DNA of 23,929 nucleotides from CAIKLP01 sp039798705 (GCA_039798705.1 JBDKFN010000025.1:1-23929), one strand, 5' to 3'. Positions 1 to 8,494 are shown, numbered from the stretch's first letter. Notes: a model not told the origin generated them from the letters alone. Numbers and translations are program-made.

Positions 1-1
1 T

Positions 2-961
2 AGCGTTGAAACTTTTTTTATTAATTTAAGCAGAGGCACCGGAATTGCTGGTTTACACGGCATCGCTTCGCTCAAAGAAAAAATTAAACGCCCACTCCTA
101 CTTTTTACTAAAAAAGAAATTTTAGCATATGCACTAAGTGAAAAGTATGCTTGGCAAGAAGACAGCTCTAATCAAAAAGACAGCTATTTGCGAAACAATA
201 TTCGCCATCATATTATTCCTGCATTCGAAGCAATCAACCCAAATTTCGAAAATCAAATGGCAGAAACCATTGCCGAACTTTCGGAAATTGAAATCATTAA
301 AAATAATTGGCTGCAAGAATTACAAGCAATAGGAATAAGTAAGGAAGATGGAATTGCACGGATTGAAATTGATTGGCTTAGTAATTTAGCGCAAGGAAAA
401 TTCTTTTTAACGCAAACTTTGAAAGCATATGGCTTTGCAACTACCAGCATTAATGACTGTTGGGATGCTTTGCCTAAACAAGCCGGTTTACAATTTTTTT
501 CGGCAAGCCACCGCTTGGTAAAAGACAGAACGCATTTGTTAATTGCCGAATTGAACAACGAGGAATTGGCTGAGTCGAATGCGAATTCGGTTTTTCTTTG
601 GGAACAAGACACGCAGATGCTTGATTTGGGGCCTTTAGTGATAACGGGAATAGAAAGCACCTCCGTGCCAGATTTGTCACAAATGCGAGCGACTCAGGCC
701 TGCTTAGACGCAAACAAACTACAGTTTCCATTGACCATACGTAAATGGCAAACCGGAGATTACTTTCAACCCTTAGGTATGAAAGGGAATAAAAAATTAA
801 GTGATTTTTTTATTGACGAAAAGTTCTCCTTAATTGAAAAAGACAATACCTTTGTAATGGTTTCTGGCACTGATATTGTTTGGATAATTGGGCATCGAAT
901 TAGTGATCAATATAAAGTAACCCAAAACAGCAACGCTACCTATCTATTTAATATAAAATGA
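2..961 (+). CDS. tilS: tRNA(Ile)-lysidine synthetase TilS, 3' part (5' end outside window)
   Basis: TilS converts C34 of the tRNA-Ile(CAU) anticodon to lysidine using ATP and lysine, so that the tRNA reads AUA instead of AUG. The frame is open from base 2 and ends at TGA 959-961, giving about 319 visible residues. The N-terminal ATP-binding P-loop half lies before the window. Visible landmarks are SRGTGIAGLHGI near the cut edge, the conserved ED-S-N...YLRNNIRHHIIP segment of the N-type ATP pyrophosphatase domain, and near the C-terminus KWQTGDYFQPLGMKGNKKLS, typical of the TilS C-terminal domain. A TTG at 188 could look like a start, but the homology continues upstream of it, so it is internal. 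The stop overlaps the next ATG (ATGA at 958-961), which suggests translational coupling with the small membrane protein that follows. Confidence 0.93.
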   Translation, partial: SVETFFINLSRGTGIAGLHGIASLKEKIKRPLLLFTKKEILAYALSEKYAWQEDSSNQKDSYLRNNIRHHIIPAFEAINPNFENQMAETIAELSEIEIIKNNWLQELQAIGISKEDGIARIEIDWLSNLAQGKFFLTQTLKAYGFATTSINDCWDALPKQAGLQFFSASHRLVKDRTHLLIAELNNEELAESNANSVFLWEQDTQMLDLGPLVITGIESTSVPDLSQMRATQACLDANKLQFPLTIRKWQTGDYFQPLGMKGNKKLSDFFIDEKFSLIEKDNTFVMVSGTDIVWIIGHRISDQYKVTQNSNATYLFNIK

Positions 962-1449
962 AAAATACACTTTTTGACGAAAGACAAACCTTAGGCTCTG
1001 TTCGATTCTGGACTAGTTGGAGATTTGCTGTTGTATTATTTTGTGTTGCCGCTTACTTTATTTCTGAAGAAAGCAATCGACACGAAGAAGGAGACCTATT
1101 CTTAGTAGTTTGCTCTGGCGTAATGTTGATTTCTATTTTATTTATTTTCTTAACGCACTACAGAACCATCGTGCAAAACGGAAGCCTTATATTAACTGGG
1201 CTTTGGAGCACAAAAAAAGTAAAAATAGATTTTCATAGTATTGCTTCATGTGAGATTGTAAAATACAGTCCGTTCTTTATCAATAACCCTGTATACAATT
1301 TACATAAAAAAGGTACCATTCGTTTTTATGCGCATGGTAAGTATGCTGTAAAATTAATTGACAAAGACGGCTTGGTTTATATCATTGGTTCGCAAGATCC
1401 AATTGAACTTGATAGGGTGATCAAAGAAAAGCTAAAAGAGATTAAATAA
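958..1449 (+). CDS. Small membrane protein with two TM helices and a possible PH-like domain, function unknown
   Basis: A 163-residue protein that I cannot assign to a named family. Two hydrophobic segments are clear, at about residues 21-36 and 47-66, separated by a charged loop (EESNRHEEGD). They are followed by a soluble C-terminal part of about 95 residues that alternates short beta-like stretches (IVQNGSLILTGLWSTKKVKI, then TIRFYAHGKYAVKLIDKDG) and ends in an amphipathic helix (ELDRVIKEKLKEIK). Two membrane helices followed by a beta-rich domain and a final helix recall bacterial PH-like (bPH/YdbT-type) membrane proteins; this is inference from layout only. The gene overlaps the tilS stop by 4 bp, so the two are probably co-transcribed. 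A hairpin terminator begins directly after its TAA. Confidence 0.75.
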   Translation: MKNTLFDERQTLGSVRFWTSWRFAVVLFCVAAYFISEESNRHEEGDLFLVVCSGVMLISILFIFLTHYRTIVQNGSLILTGLWSTKKVKIDFHSIASCEIVKYSPFFINNPVYNLHKKGTIRFYAHGKYAVKLIDKDGLVYIIGSQDPIELDRVIKEKLKEIK

Positions 1450-1453
1450 AAAA

Positions 1454-1480
1454 AGCTTAGCAAATGCTAAGCTTTTTTTT
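1454..1480. terminator. Bidirectional Rho-independent terminator between tilS operon and tRNA-Val
   Basis: Perfect 9-bp arms AGCTTAGCA (1454-1462) and TGCTAAGCT (1465-1473). On the plus strand the stem is followed by T1473-1480. On the minus strand it is followed by a 7-T run, the complement of A1448-1454. It can therefore end both the tilS transcript and the convergent tRNA transcript. It lies directly after the stop codon at 1447-1449 and 2 nt beyond the tRNA 3' end. Confidence 0.9.
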
Positions 1481-1481
1481 G

Positions 1482-1556
1482 TGGGAGATACTGGGTTCGA
1501 ACCAGTGACCCCCTGCTTGTAAGGCAGGTGCTCTGAACCAGCTGAGCTAATCTCCC
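1482..1556 (-). tRNA. tRNA-Val (anticodon TAC)
   Basis: On the minus strand a complete 75-nt cloverleaf can be folded by eye. The acceptor stem is GGGAGAT/ATCTCCC with discriminator A. The D arm contains TAGCTCAGCTGGTT. The anticodon arm is CCTGC-CTTACAA-GCAGG with anticodon TAC, which reads GUA/GUG valine codons. The T arm is ACTGG-TTCGAAC-CCAGT. CCA is not encoded after the discriminator base, so it must be added by tRNA nucleotidyltransferase. It has its own promoter upstream and shares a terminator with the convergent tilS operon. Confidence 0.96.
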
Positions 1557-1577
1557 TTTTCCCTTTATTAAGGACTG

Positions 1578-1607
1578 CAAATATAGACTCCTAATGCTGA
1601 TTTCCAA
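1578..1607 (-). promoter_or_regulatory. Bacteroidota-type promoter of tRNA-Val
   Basis: On the minus strand TTG (1605-1607) is followed by exactly 19 nt and then TATATTTG (1578-1585). This matches the Bacteroidota primary sigma consensus (TTG, about 19-nt spacer, TAnnTTTG). The box ends 21 bp before the mature tRNA 5' end, leaving a short leader for RNase P to remove. Confidence 0.7.
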
Positions 1608-1668
1608 AAATTATTTTAAAAAAGATTTTTTATATGTTTATAGCTAAGTATTTTGCGTTAGTATAAAG

Positions 1669-4299
1669 ATGACGAAATTTAAAAAAATAAGCCTTTGGAC
1701 ACTGATTATCACAACTTTAATTGTTGTGCAGGGATTTGTGGTCATGTTTATCTACCAAGATGAAATTAAGAATTTAGCGGTTGGGGAGCTGAATAAACAA
1801 CTCAATACGCCCATAAAAGTGGGTAAAATTGAGTTTTCTTTGTTTGAACACTTCCCTTTTGCAGCCATTTCTTTCCCTGAAGTGGAGATGAAAGAAAGCA
1901 ATAATGGCCACCAAAACAACTTAGTTAAAGCCAAAGACATTTCCTTATTGTTTAACGTTTGGGATTTGGTAAATAAAAACTACCACATCAAAAAACTATA
2001 CCTCGAAGATGCACAGATCAATATTGTCATTGATTCTTTAGGAAATCCAAATTACAGCATTTGGAAAGCAAGCCAAAACAGCAACGAAAGTTTTAATTTT
2101 TCGATTGATAAAATTAGTTTAAAAAATAGCAGCATTCACTTTAAGGATTTACAAAACAATAAAAAAATTAATTTCTTAGTGGAGGACGGTGTAGTAAATG
2201 GCAATTTCAACGAAAAAGAATTTGAACTAACCGCCGATTTAGAAACACAATTAGAAAACATCAATTTTGGCGGTAAAAATTACATCAAAAACAAAAAAGC
2301 AAAAATAGCTACTGTGCTTTTTGTTAATTTAAACAAAAGCCAATTTGACTTAAAAACCTTACACGTAGAATTACCTGAAATTAAGTTAGATAGCAAAGGA
2401 AGCATTCAATACGCAGCAACAAATAAGACAATAAAATTAAATGTTCAGGGTTCTGAAATGAGCATTCAATCTTTCATAAGCCTATTGCCTGCTGCACAAC
2501 AAGCCGCATTAAAAGAATACAATAGCAACGGAGATTTTTTCTTCGATGCCAATATTAATGGAGAAATTGGACCAAAAAAAGCACCCAGTATTCGCATCAA
2601 TGCAGGTGTAAAAAATGGAACGTTTATTATTCAAAGCGATAAAATAAAGAAACAAAAAATTGAAAATATTGAATTAAATATTCGTTTCAATAATGGGAAG
2701 TCATATTCCTTGCAATCTGCTGAATTAATAGTTGATAAATTAAATGGAACGTTAGACGGTAAAAAAATAAACGTAAGCGCTACCGTTAAAAATTTTGAAA
2801 ATCCACGCATACAATTGTCTTTAGCCTTTGCAGCTAACCTGAATAAGTTTGCTGAAATTTTTCCAGATTCAAAAGTTGAATTTGAAAATGGAGAACTGCT
2901 AATGAATGCCAGCTTCGATGGCTTGTGGAGCGATTTTAAAGCGGCAAATAACATTGAAAGAACAAACGCAAAAGGAACTGTTGATATTAGAAACGCAGCC
3001 TTACAGCTCCCGAATAGTAGCTTAAATTGCAAAAGCATCAATGGGAATTTTGCATTTGAAAAAAATGATTTGAAAATCAATCAATTAAGTGCGCAAATAG
3101 GTGGTTCAGACATGGCGATCAATGGATATTTTAGGAATTTACTTGGCTTTCTGTTATTTCCTAACCAAGCCGTACAAATTGACGCTACGGTTAAATCCAA
3201 TCAATTGAATTTAAGAGAATTGCTTTCTTCTACGCCAACAAATAATAGCAAAAGCGAATACCTCATTCAAATTAACCCTCGCTTAGCATGTAATTTAAAC
3301 CTAGAAGTAAAGAATTTAGTTTTTAATAAATTTAAAGCAAAGCAGCTAGGTGGAAAATTAATAATTCAGAACCAACAAGTGCAAACAGATTTTCTTTCTT
3401 TTGAAGCGCAAGATGGATTGGTGTTTGCAAAAATAGTACTGGACGCTAAAAATAAAGAACAAATTAAAATCGACGCGGATGTGAATCTGAAAAAAATCAA
3501 CCTCAACAAATTCTTTTACGAATTTGATGAGTTTGGTTTAGAAATTATTCAGTCTAAAAACTTAAAAGGTTTGGCAACTGCTTCTATCAAGGTGCATACC
3601 ATTTGGGATAAATATTTAGCACCTAACATTAATGCAATTACCGCTGATGGGCCTATTCTTATTGAGAATGGTGAATTGCTTAATTTCGAACCCATGTTAG
3701 CTCTTTCAAAATACATTGATGTAAATGAATTGAAAAACTTAAAGTTTGCCAGCCTTGAAAATACACTTTCAATTAAAAACAGCATCGTTTATATTCCGAA
3801 TATGCACATCCAAAGCAATGCTCTAAATTTAGATTTAGCAGGCACACATAATTTTGAAAACATCATCGATTATCAATTAAAAATTTTATTATCTGACATA
3901 CTCAAGAAAAAATCTAAAAAACTTGGAGATGAACAGTTTGGTGAATTAGAAGATGATGGAAGAGGAAAAACAGTTTTGTATATTAAAATGTATGGCGATG
4001 CCGAGAACCCAAAATTTGGGATAGATAAAATAGGGATTAAAAAGAAATTAGCTGCTGATTTGAAAAAAGAAGGCAAAGAAGTTAAACAGGTATTGAAAGA
4101 TGAATTTAACTCTTGGTTTGATAAAGAAGCGGAATTTAAAGAACAACAACAAATAGGCGCAGCTGAATGGGAGAAAGACATTCCTGGAATTAAAGCTAAA
4201 CCAAGCACCGCAGCTAAAAGTGATTCTACTAAGCAAAAAAGTAGAATGCAGAAAATAAAGGAAAAACTACAAGAGCAAGAAGAACAAGAACAGCCTTAA
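1669..4299 (+). CDS. AsmA family envelope protein
   Basis: An 876-residue protein anchored by one N-terminal membrane helix (about residues 9-30). The next segment, QLNTPIKVGKIEFSLFEHFP, is the typical AsmA start in which a short helix leads into the first beta repeats. The remainder is long and rich in alternating beta strands (repeated N-I-x-L-x-F patterns), as expected for AsmA/TamB-like repeating beta-groove proteins. Family knowledge: such proteins are inner-membrane anchored, span the periplasm and are implicated in phospholipid transport to the outer membrane or in assembly of outer-membrane proteins. About the last 30 residues are a K/E/Q-rich, low-complexity tail. The gene appears monocistronic, with about 110 bp of AT-rich DNA before it and 51 bp after it. 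The ATG at 1669 directly precedes the TM segment. The exact subfamily and cargo cannot be told. Confidence 0.85.
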   Translation: MTKFKKISLWTLIITTLIVVQGFVVMFIYQDEIKNLAVGELNKQLNTPIKVGKIEFSLFEHFPFAAISFPEVEMKESNNGHQNNLVKAKDISLLFNVWDLVNKNYHIKKLYLEDAQINIVIDSLGNPNYSIWKASQNSNESFNFSIDKISLKNSSIHFKDLQNNKKINFLVEDGVVNGNFNEKEFELTADLETQLENINFGGKNYIKNKKAKIATVLFVNLNKSQFDLKTLHVELPEIKLDSKGSIQYAATNKTIKLNVQGSEMSIQSFISLLPAAQQAALKEYNSNGDFFFDANINGEIGPKKAPSIRINAGVKNGTFIIQSDKIKKQKIENIELNIRFNNGKSYSLQSAELIVDKLNGTLDGKKINVSATVKNFENPRIQLSLAFAANLNKFAEIFPDSKVEFENGELLMNASFDGLWSDFKAANNIERTNAKGTVDIRNAALQLPNSSLNCKSINGNFAFEKNDLKINQLSAQIGGSDMAINGYFRNLLGFLLFPNQAVQIDATVKSNQLNLRELLSSTPTNNSKSEYLIQINPRLACNLNLEVKNLVFNKFKAKQLGGKLIIQNQQVQTDFLSFEAQDGLVFAKIVLDAKNKEQIKIDADVNLKKINLNKFFYEFDEFGLEIIQSKNLKGLATASIKVHTIWDKYLAPNINAITADGPILIENGELLNFEPMLALSKYIDVNELKNLKFASLENTLSIKNSIVYIPNMHIQSNALNLDLAGTHNFENIIDYQLKILLSDILKKKSKKLGDEQFGELEDDGRGKTVLYIKMYGDAENPKFGIDKIGIKKKLAADLKKEGKEVKQVLKDEFNSWFDKEAEFKEQQQIGAAEWEKDIPGIKAKPSTAAKSDSTKQKSRMQKIKEKLQEQEEQEQP

Positions 4300-4323
4300 G
4301 TTTAAAAATATTTATAATATTAC

Positions 4324-4331
4324 TATTTTTG
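4324..4331 (+). promoter_or_regulatory. Candidate -7 box for the 2OG-Fe(II) oxygenase gene
   Basis: TATTTTTG fits TAnnTTTG and lies 19 bp before the ATG at 4351. No clear TTG sits at the ideal upstream distance; only TTT at 4301-4303 is present. The call therefore rests on the -7 box and its position. Confidence 0.4.
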
Positions 4332-4350
4332 ATAAAATTGCCCCAGCAAA

Positions 4351-5310
4351 ATGGAAAATACAATTATTCATCGCCTCGATTTATTAGATTATACACAAGG
4401 TAACGCCGAACAAAGGAAACAATTTTCGGATGCCATTGGACATGCTTTTAACGAAACTGGTTTTGTAACCATTCGCAACCATGGTTTAAGCAAAGCGCTA
4501 ATCAATGAATTATATCAAGAAGTAAAAGCTTTATTTGATTTACCCGAAGCGCTGAAAAAAAAGTATGAAATTATGGAGCTTGCTGGTCAAAGGGGCTACA
4601 CCAGCAAAGGCAGAGAGAAAGCAAAAGACGCGAACACTCCAGATTTAAAAGAATTTTGGCAAGTAGGTCAATTTCTTTCAGGAGATAATTTACCTACAGA
4701 AGTTTATCCGGATAATATTTTAATTACTGAAAATCCAAACTTCAATCGCATTACCAAAGAAGTTTACCAAAAACTAGAAAAAGCAGGTACGGAACTTTTA
4801 AAAGCAATTGCTGTTTATTTAAACTTACCCGAAAACTATTTCGAAAACGACATTACAAATGGCAATAGCATTTTGAGAGCCATTCATTATTTTCCAATTG
4901 AAAACCCAGATGCTGTACCTGCAGATGCTGTAAGAGCAGGCGCGCACGAAGACATCAATTTAATTACGCTTTTAATTGGTGCAAGTGCCGATGGTTTACA
5001 AATTTTAACAAGAGATAATAAATGGTATCCTGTAACAGCAATTGAAGATGATATTGTTGTAAACGTAGGTGACATGTTGCAAAGACTAACCAACAATAAA
5101 TTAAAATCTACAACGCACCGTGTGGTTAATCCGCCAAGAGAATTAATGAAAAATTCTCGCTACTCGGTTCCTTTCTTCTTACACCCTAAATCTGAAATGG
5201 ATTTGAGTTGTTTAGCAAATTGCGTAGATACAGATAATCCAAAACAATACACAGACATTACTGCAGGTGCATATTTAGATGAACGTTTAAGAGAAATTGG
5301 TTTGAAATAA
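4351..5310 (+). CDS. Isopenicillin-N-synthase-like 2-oxoglutarate/Fe(II)-dependent oxygenase
   Basis: A 319-residue cytosolic oxygenase. The N-terminal DIOX_N-type region contains FNETGFVTIRNHGL (about residues 31-44), the classic segment of this family. The C-terminal jelly-roll carries the iron-binding triad His199-x-Asp201 (GAHEDINLITLL) and His256 (STTHRVVNP). The 2-oxoglutarate-binding R-x-S follows as Arg270-Tyr-Ser272 (SRYSVPFF). All key residues are present, so it should be active. Family knowledge: these enzymes couple 2-oxoglutarate decarboxylation to oxidation of a small molecule. The substrate cannot be predicted, and the neighbours (AsmA, recO) give no pathway hint. It appears to be a single-gene transcript, and its stop lies 2 bp from the convergent recO stop with no terminator between. 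Confidence 0.88.
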   Translation: MENTIIHRLDLLDYTQGNAEQRKQFSDAIGHAFNETGFVTIRNHGLSKALINELYQEVKALFDLPEALKKKYEIMELAGQRGYTSKGREKAKDANTPDLKEFWQVGQFLSGDNLPTEVYPDNILITENPNFNRITKEVYQKLEKAGTELLKAIAVYLNLPENYFENDITNGNSILRAIHYFPIENPDAVPADAVRAGAHEDINLITLLIGASADGLQILTRDNKWYPVTAIEDDIVVNVGDMLQRLTNNKLKSTTHRVVNPPRELMKNSRYSVPFFLHPKSEMDLSCLANCVDTDNPKQYTDITAGAYLDERLREIGLK

Positions 5311-5312
5311 AA

Positions 5313-6041
5313 TCAATTACTTAAAACTTCTTCTAAAACTACGTGAGATTGCAAACCCTTGAAACCTTCTAGGTGGTACTGATAATAGGCAATTAGCGCT
5401 ACTAGGAATTTTTTTCTTTCTTCGGAACTCAACTGCAGATTGGCCGCTTGGTCAAAAGTGCTTTGCATCATTTTCTTTAAAAAGGCGGTATTTTCTTTCT
5501 CCATATATACAGGATGTGAAGGAATATGCGAAATAAAAATACCGTTCTGCACATCAAAATATAAATCGCTTTCTTTTGCAGAATAAGCCGGATAAATTCC
5601 CAAGAACTTTGCAAAGCGAATCATGAAAAACAAATGAAAATTTGCTAAAGGCGCCTGCGTCAAATCTAATAATTGAATAGATTGAAATACAAACTCGAAC
5701 AATTCTTCGTCGGTATTACTTTCTTTTAAAGTCACATAAATTAATTCGCAAATAAAAATAGCCAAAGATGTTTTGACAATATCATAAGGAATTTCGGATA
5801 ATATTGGGTCGTTCTTTATTTCTGAAATGCTCTGTAAGCCTCCATTTGGCTTATGATACACCACCATGTCTAGTAAATGCAAAGGCTGCAACATAGACAT
5901 TTTAATTTTTGATTTATTTTTTCGAACGCCTTTCAATAAATAAGATTGTGTGCCGAATTTTTCGGTCAACACATGAACAATTAAACTTGACTCTGAATAA
6001 TTAAAGGTCTTTAAAACGATGCCCCTGGTTTTATGAAGCAT
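5313..6041 (-). CDS. recO: DNA repair protein RecO
   Basis: A 242-residue protein. RecO binds single-stranded DNA and, with RecR, loads RecA on SSB-coated DNA in the RecF pathway of gap repair. The N-terminal OB-fold segment is recognisable: TRGIVLKTFNYSESSLIVHV, then TEKFGTQSYLLKGVRKNKSK (about residues 5-46), followed by the helical C-terminal domain. The zinc-finger cysteines of some RecO proteins are not evident, as is common in Bacteroidota. The start is the ATG just after the porZ stop with a 1-bp gap, so the two are almost certainly one operon. The 3' end meets the oxygenase gene head-on with a 2-bp gap. Confidence 0.9.
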   Translation of the reverse strand: MLHKTRGIVLKTFNYSESSLIVHVLTEKFGTQSYLLKGVRKNKSKIKMSMLQPLHLLDMVVYHKPNGGLQSISEIKNDPILSEIPYDIVKTSLAIFICELIYVTLKESNTDEELFEFVFQSIQLLDLTQAPLANFHLFFMIRFAKFLGIYPAYSAKESDLYFDVQNGIFISHIPSHPVYMEKENTAFLKKMMQSTFDQAANLQLSSEERKKFLVALIAYYQYHLEGFKGLQSHVVLEEVLSN

Positions 6042-6042
6042 A

Positions 6043-8346
6043 TTAGTGAACGAATAATATTTTCTTAACCATGGTCTCTACTCCTAAGTCGTCGGTTGCT
6101 AAAACTAAATAAACACCAGTGTTTACTTTTTCACCGCTGAAATTTTTACCGTCCCAATTGGCTTGACCTCCATTGGCAAATGTTCTGAAAACTAACTTGC
6201 CATTGATGTCTGTAATTTTTACTTCTGCATTATTTACTAAGCCTTGAATGGCAATTAGGCCTGCATAATTTTCTTTTACCGGATTTGGAAATACTTTTAC
6301 CTGATCTAAGTTGACATCGTAGCCTTTGGTTGCGTCACTTCTATAAGAAACAATACCATTGTCGGTTGCGAAATACACAATTCCATTTTCAGAATTTATG
6401 GCAATGTCGTTGATTTTATTGGCTAACAAAGGACTGTTACTTGCATTGAAATAATGTATTTGCTTTGTTCCATCTTCTGAAAATAACCAAGCACCATTTT
6501 TAGTGCCCATCCATTTTCTGTTAGCGCCATCTACTTTAATGCAAGTTACAGTTTCGCTTGCTAGCAACAACTGCACAAACTCTCCATCAACTACTTGAAC
6601 TGGCTGTGCATCTATGTCGGCGCCAAATTGCAACACAGCAGATGGATTGTAAAATACAACAACACCACTATTGGTTCCTACCCAAATTCGTCCGTCCAAA
6701 TCTTCGGTAATGGCAAATACTTCGGTTGCATCTTTTGGTAAATTACCTGAACCTTCGCCTGCTGTTAGTTTTTTATAAACTACTTTTCCATTCGTACCTT
6801 CTTTGAAAACCAATATGGCATTGCTTCCTGGAATAACCACCCATTTTTGATCGTTGCGATCGACGGTAATGTCTGCTACATATTTATATTCACCAAACAC
6901 ACCTGGGAATTCATAATTCTGCCAAGTGCCATTTGCTTTTTTTACAGATATTGGTTTTTCTGCCCAATGATTGGCCACCCACAATTGGTTTTTGCTATCT
7001 ACCGCCATGCCTGAAACCCTGTACTGCCCGTCGTTTCCAAGCGCTTCTCCTAATGTTGAATTATGGTAACTATAGTTTTTTACAAATTCATTGTTATCAA
7101 ACTCTAACAAACCCTTCCATAAGGTTCCATAATATTCTTTGTTTGTTTTGTTATCAAATACCACCGAAGTGAAATCGTAAAAAGAATCCATTACTGGAGA
7201 ATTTAAATAATTATAATTTCTCCAGATACCTTTGTCATAAGTATAAATTCCGTTTCGAATAAATTTATTGGTATAGTTGTCTCCTACAGAACCACTGGCT
7301 ACAATGAGTTTGCCGTTTTTAATTGCTAACCTTCTAGCGCTAACATTGTATGGACCATTGGGCACATAAGTTGCAGCGTATGGTTTATTTACACCGTCAT
7401 ACTTTGCCAAACCTTTATAAAAATCTGCAATCCATAACTGCCCTTTTTTATCATACATCGCTGCGCGCACCGAAGGCACATAGTTTGGTGAAGTAAAAAT
7501 ATCTGTTGGATTTAAATTTGCATCATAAACTGTTACCCCAACTTCATTCACGATTAATAAATGATTGGCATCGCTCATCAATCTTTTTGCACCACCTTGG
7601 TAAATGACCGTTGGCATTTCCCATTGCTGACCATTATAGATATACGTTTTTCCGTTTATGTACGCTGCTAATTTTCCAGCAAATTCGGCCATTAATTTTG
7701 CGGCTTTACCAATTGGATATTGCTCTGAAATGCCATGCTTGCGCCAGTTTTGGTAGTTTGCTAAATTTTGATTGGAATAATCTGCAACTAAAATTCCGCT
7801 ATCGGTTGCTGCATAAATTTGTCCATTTAATTTAGCCACATTATATATTGCTAAATTACTTCCATTATTTCCTAAATAATAAGTGTCTTTGACTTCTTGC
7901 TTAGCAATGTCATATAATACCGTAGCGAAACCACAATTGATATAAGCAATTCCGTCTATTACATTTATTGAATTGATGACTTTTAAACCAACAATGCTTT
8001 TCTTTAAAATATCATTTACGTTGACAATTGAATTAGGTTTAATAATATCAATATTGGTATTAGCATAACCAACAATGACTGCATCGTTTTGTGGATCGTA
8101 AGCTGCACATGTAATTTCCACTTCCGATAATCCATCTAACTTCGACAATACTTCTAGCGTAGAATCATTAGGGTTAAATGTAAATACACCAAAATTCGAA
8201 GCCACAACTAAATGACTGTTCGTTTCAAAAACATCGATCGCCTGACTATAAGCCATGTGGGTTTGCCAAGATCCAATTGAAAGACTTTGCGACCTAACGA
8301 ATAAAGCGCTGATAGTGAGTAATAGAAAGGCAAACAATTTCTTCAT
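6043..8346 (-). CDS. porZ: T9SS component PorZ-like beta-propeller protein with C-terminal sorting domain
   Basis: About 767 residues after start correction. The signal peptide is MKKLFAFLLLTISALFVRSQ. The opening SIGSWQTHMAYSQAIDVFET and the repeated DxxxQLWIADF / LDGRIWVGTNSGVV / DRNDQKWVV units are two-component-regulator-type propeller blades, expected to form two seven-bladed propellers. The last 85 or so residues form a T9SS type A sorting domain: VFPNPV..., EVKITDINGKLVF, NTGVYLVLAT and the terminal VKKILFVH. Family knowledge: PorZ is a surface component of the type IX attachment complex in Porphyromonas and interacts with A-LPS. A longer frame opens at 8382, but a promoter box lies inside that extension and the signal peptide begins at 8346, so 8346 is chosen. 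It is the first gene of the porZ-recO operon. The main alternative is a secreted propeller protein that is not PorZ itself. Confidence 0.83.
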   Translation of the reverse strand: MKKLFAFLLLTISALFVRSQSLSIGSWQTHMAYSQAIDVFETNSHLVVASNFGVFTFNPNDSTLEVLSKLDGLSEVEITCAAYDPQNDAVIVGYANTNIDIIKPNSIVNVNDILKKSIVGLKVINSINVIDGIAYINCGFATVLYDIAKQEVKDTYYLGNNGSNLAIYNVAKLNGQIYAATDSGILVADYSNQNLANYQNWRKHGISEQYPIGKAAKLMAEFAGKLAAYINGKTYIYNGQQWEMPTVIYQGGAKRLMSDANHLLIVNEVGVTVYDANLNPTDIFTSPNYVPSVRAAMYDKKGQLWIADFYKGLAKYDGVNKPYAATYVPNGPYNVSARRLAIKNGKLIVASGSVGDNYTNKFIRNGIYTYDKGIWRNYNYLNSPVMDSFYDFTSVVFDNKTNKEYYGTLWKGLLEFDNNEFVKNYSYHNSTLGEALGNDGQYRVSGMAVDSKNQLWVANHWAEKPISVKKANGTWQNYEFPGVFGEYKYVADITVDRNDQKWVVIPGSNAILVFKEGTNGKVVYKKLTAGEGSGNLPKDATEVFAITEDLDGRIWVGTNSGVVVFYNPSAVLQFGADIDAQPVQVVDGEFVQLLLASETVTCIKVDGANRKWMGTKNGAWLFSEDGTKQIHYFNASNSPLLANKINDIAINSENGIVYFATDNGIVSYRSDATKGYDVNLDQVKVFPNPVKENYAGLIAIQGLVNNAEVKITDINGKLVFRTFANGGQANWDGKNFSGEKVNTGVYLVLATDDLGVETMVKKILFVH

Positions 8347-8371
8347 GAAAAGCCAGATTAGATTTAAATAA

Positions 8372-8379
8372 CAAAAATA
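8372..8379 (-). promoter_or_regulatory. Candidate -7 box of porZ-recO
   Basis: On the minus strand TATTTTTG matches TAnnTTTG and ends 25 bp before the chosen ATG at 8346. No good TTG is found 19-21 bp further up, only a T-rich stretch. Its location within the longer possible reading frame argues for the shorter PorZ start. Confidence 0.5.
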
Positions 8380-8461
8380 CAACAGATTTATTATAAAAAG
8401 CCGAAAAAATAGTCTTAAAATGGATATTAGAAGGGCCTAAAACTACTAATTGTGCTAAAAA

Positions 8462-8494
8462 AATTGCATTTTGCATCGATTTTAAAATGCAATT
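8462..8494. repeat. Perfect 11-bp inverted repeat between divergent porZ and exporter genes (operator-like)
   Basis: Arms AATTGCATTTT (8462-8472) and AAAATGCAATT (8484-8494) are exact reverse complements separated by 11 nt. A second TTGCAT copy (8471-8476) repeats the left half-site 7 bp on, and ATGCAA (8487-8492) is its inverse. Both flanking genes are transcribed away from the site, so a terminator role is hard to explain. The position, over the -33 to -7 span of the candidate exporter promoter, suits a dimeric regulator. Short T-runs follow on either strand, so a terminator-like hairpin is not fully excluded. Confidence 0.7.

Noticed and set aside
188..961. Complete gene starting at TTG 188
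   Set aside because: TilS-like sequence continues upstream in the same frame to the window edge, so 188 is internal.
1633..1655. Promoter boxes for the AsmA gene (TATGTTTA at 1633-1640, TATTTTG at 1649-1655)
   Set aside because: Each deviates from TAnnTTTG and no TTG lies at the proper distance, so I cannot choose one.
1482..1668. tRNA-Val as an integration site of a mobile element
   Set aside because: No integrase, direct repeat of the tRNA 3' end or foreign-looking gene is seen nearby.
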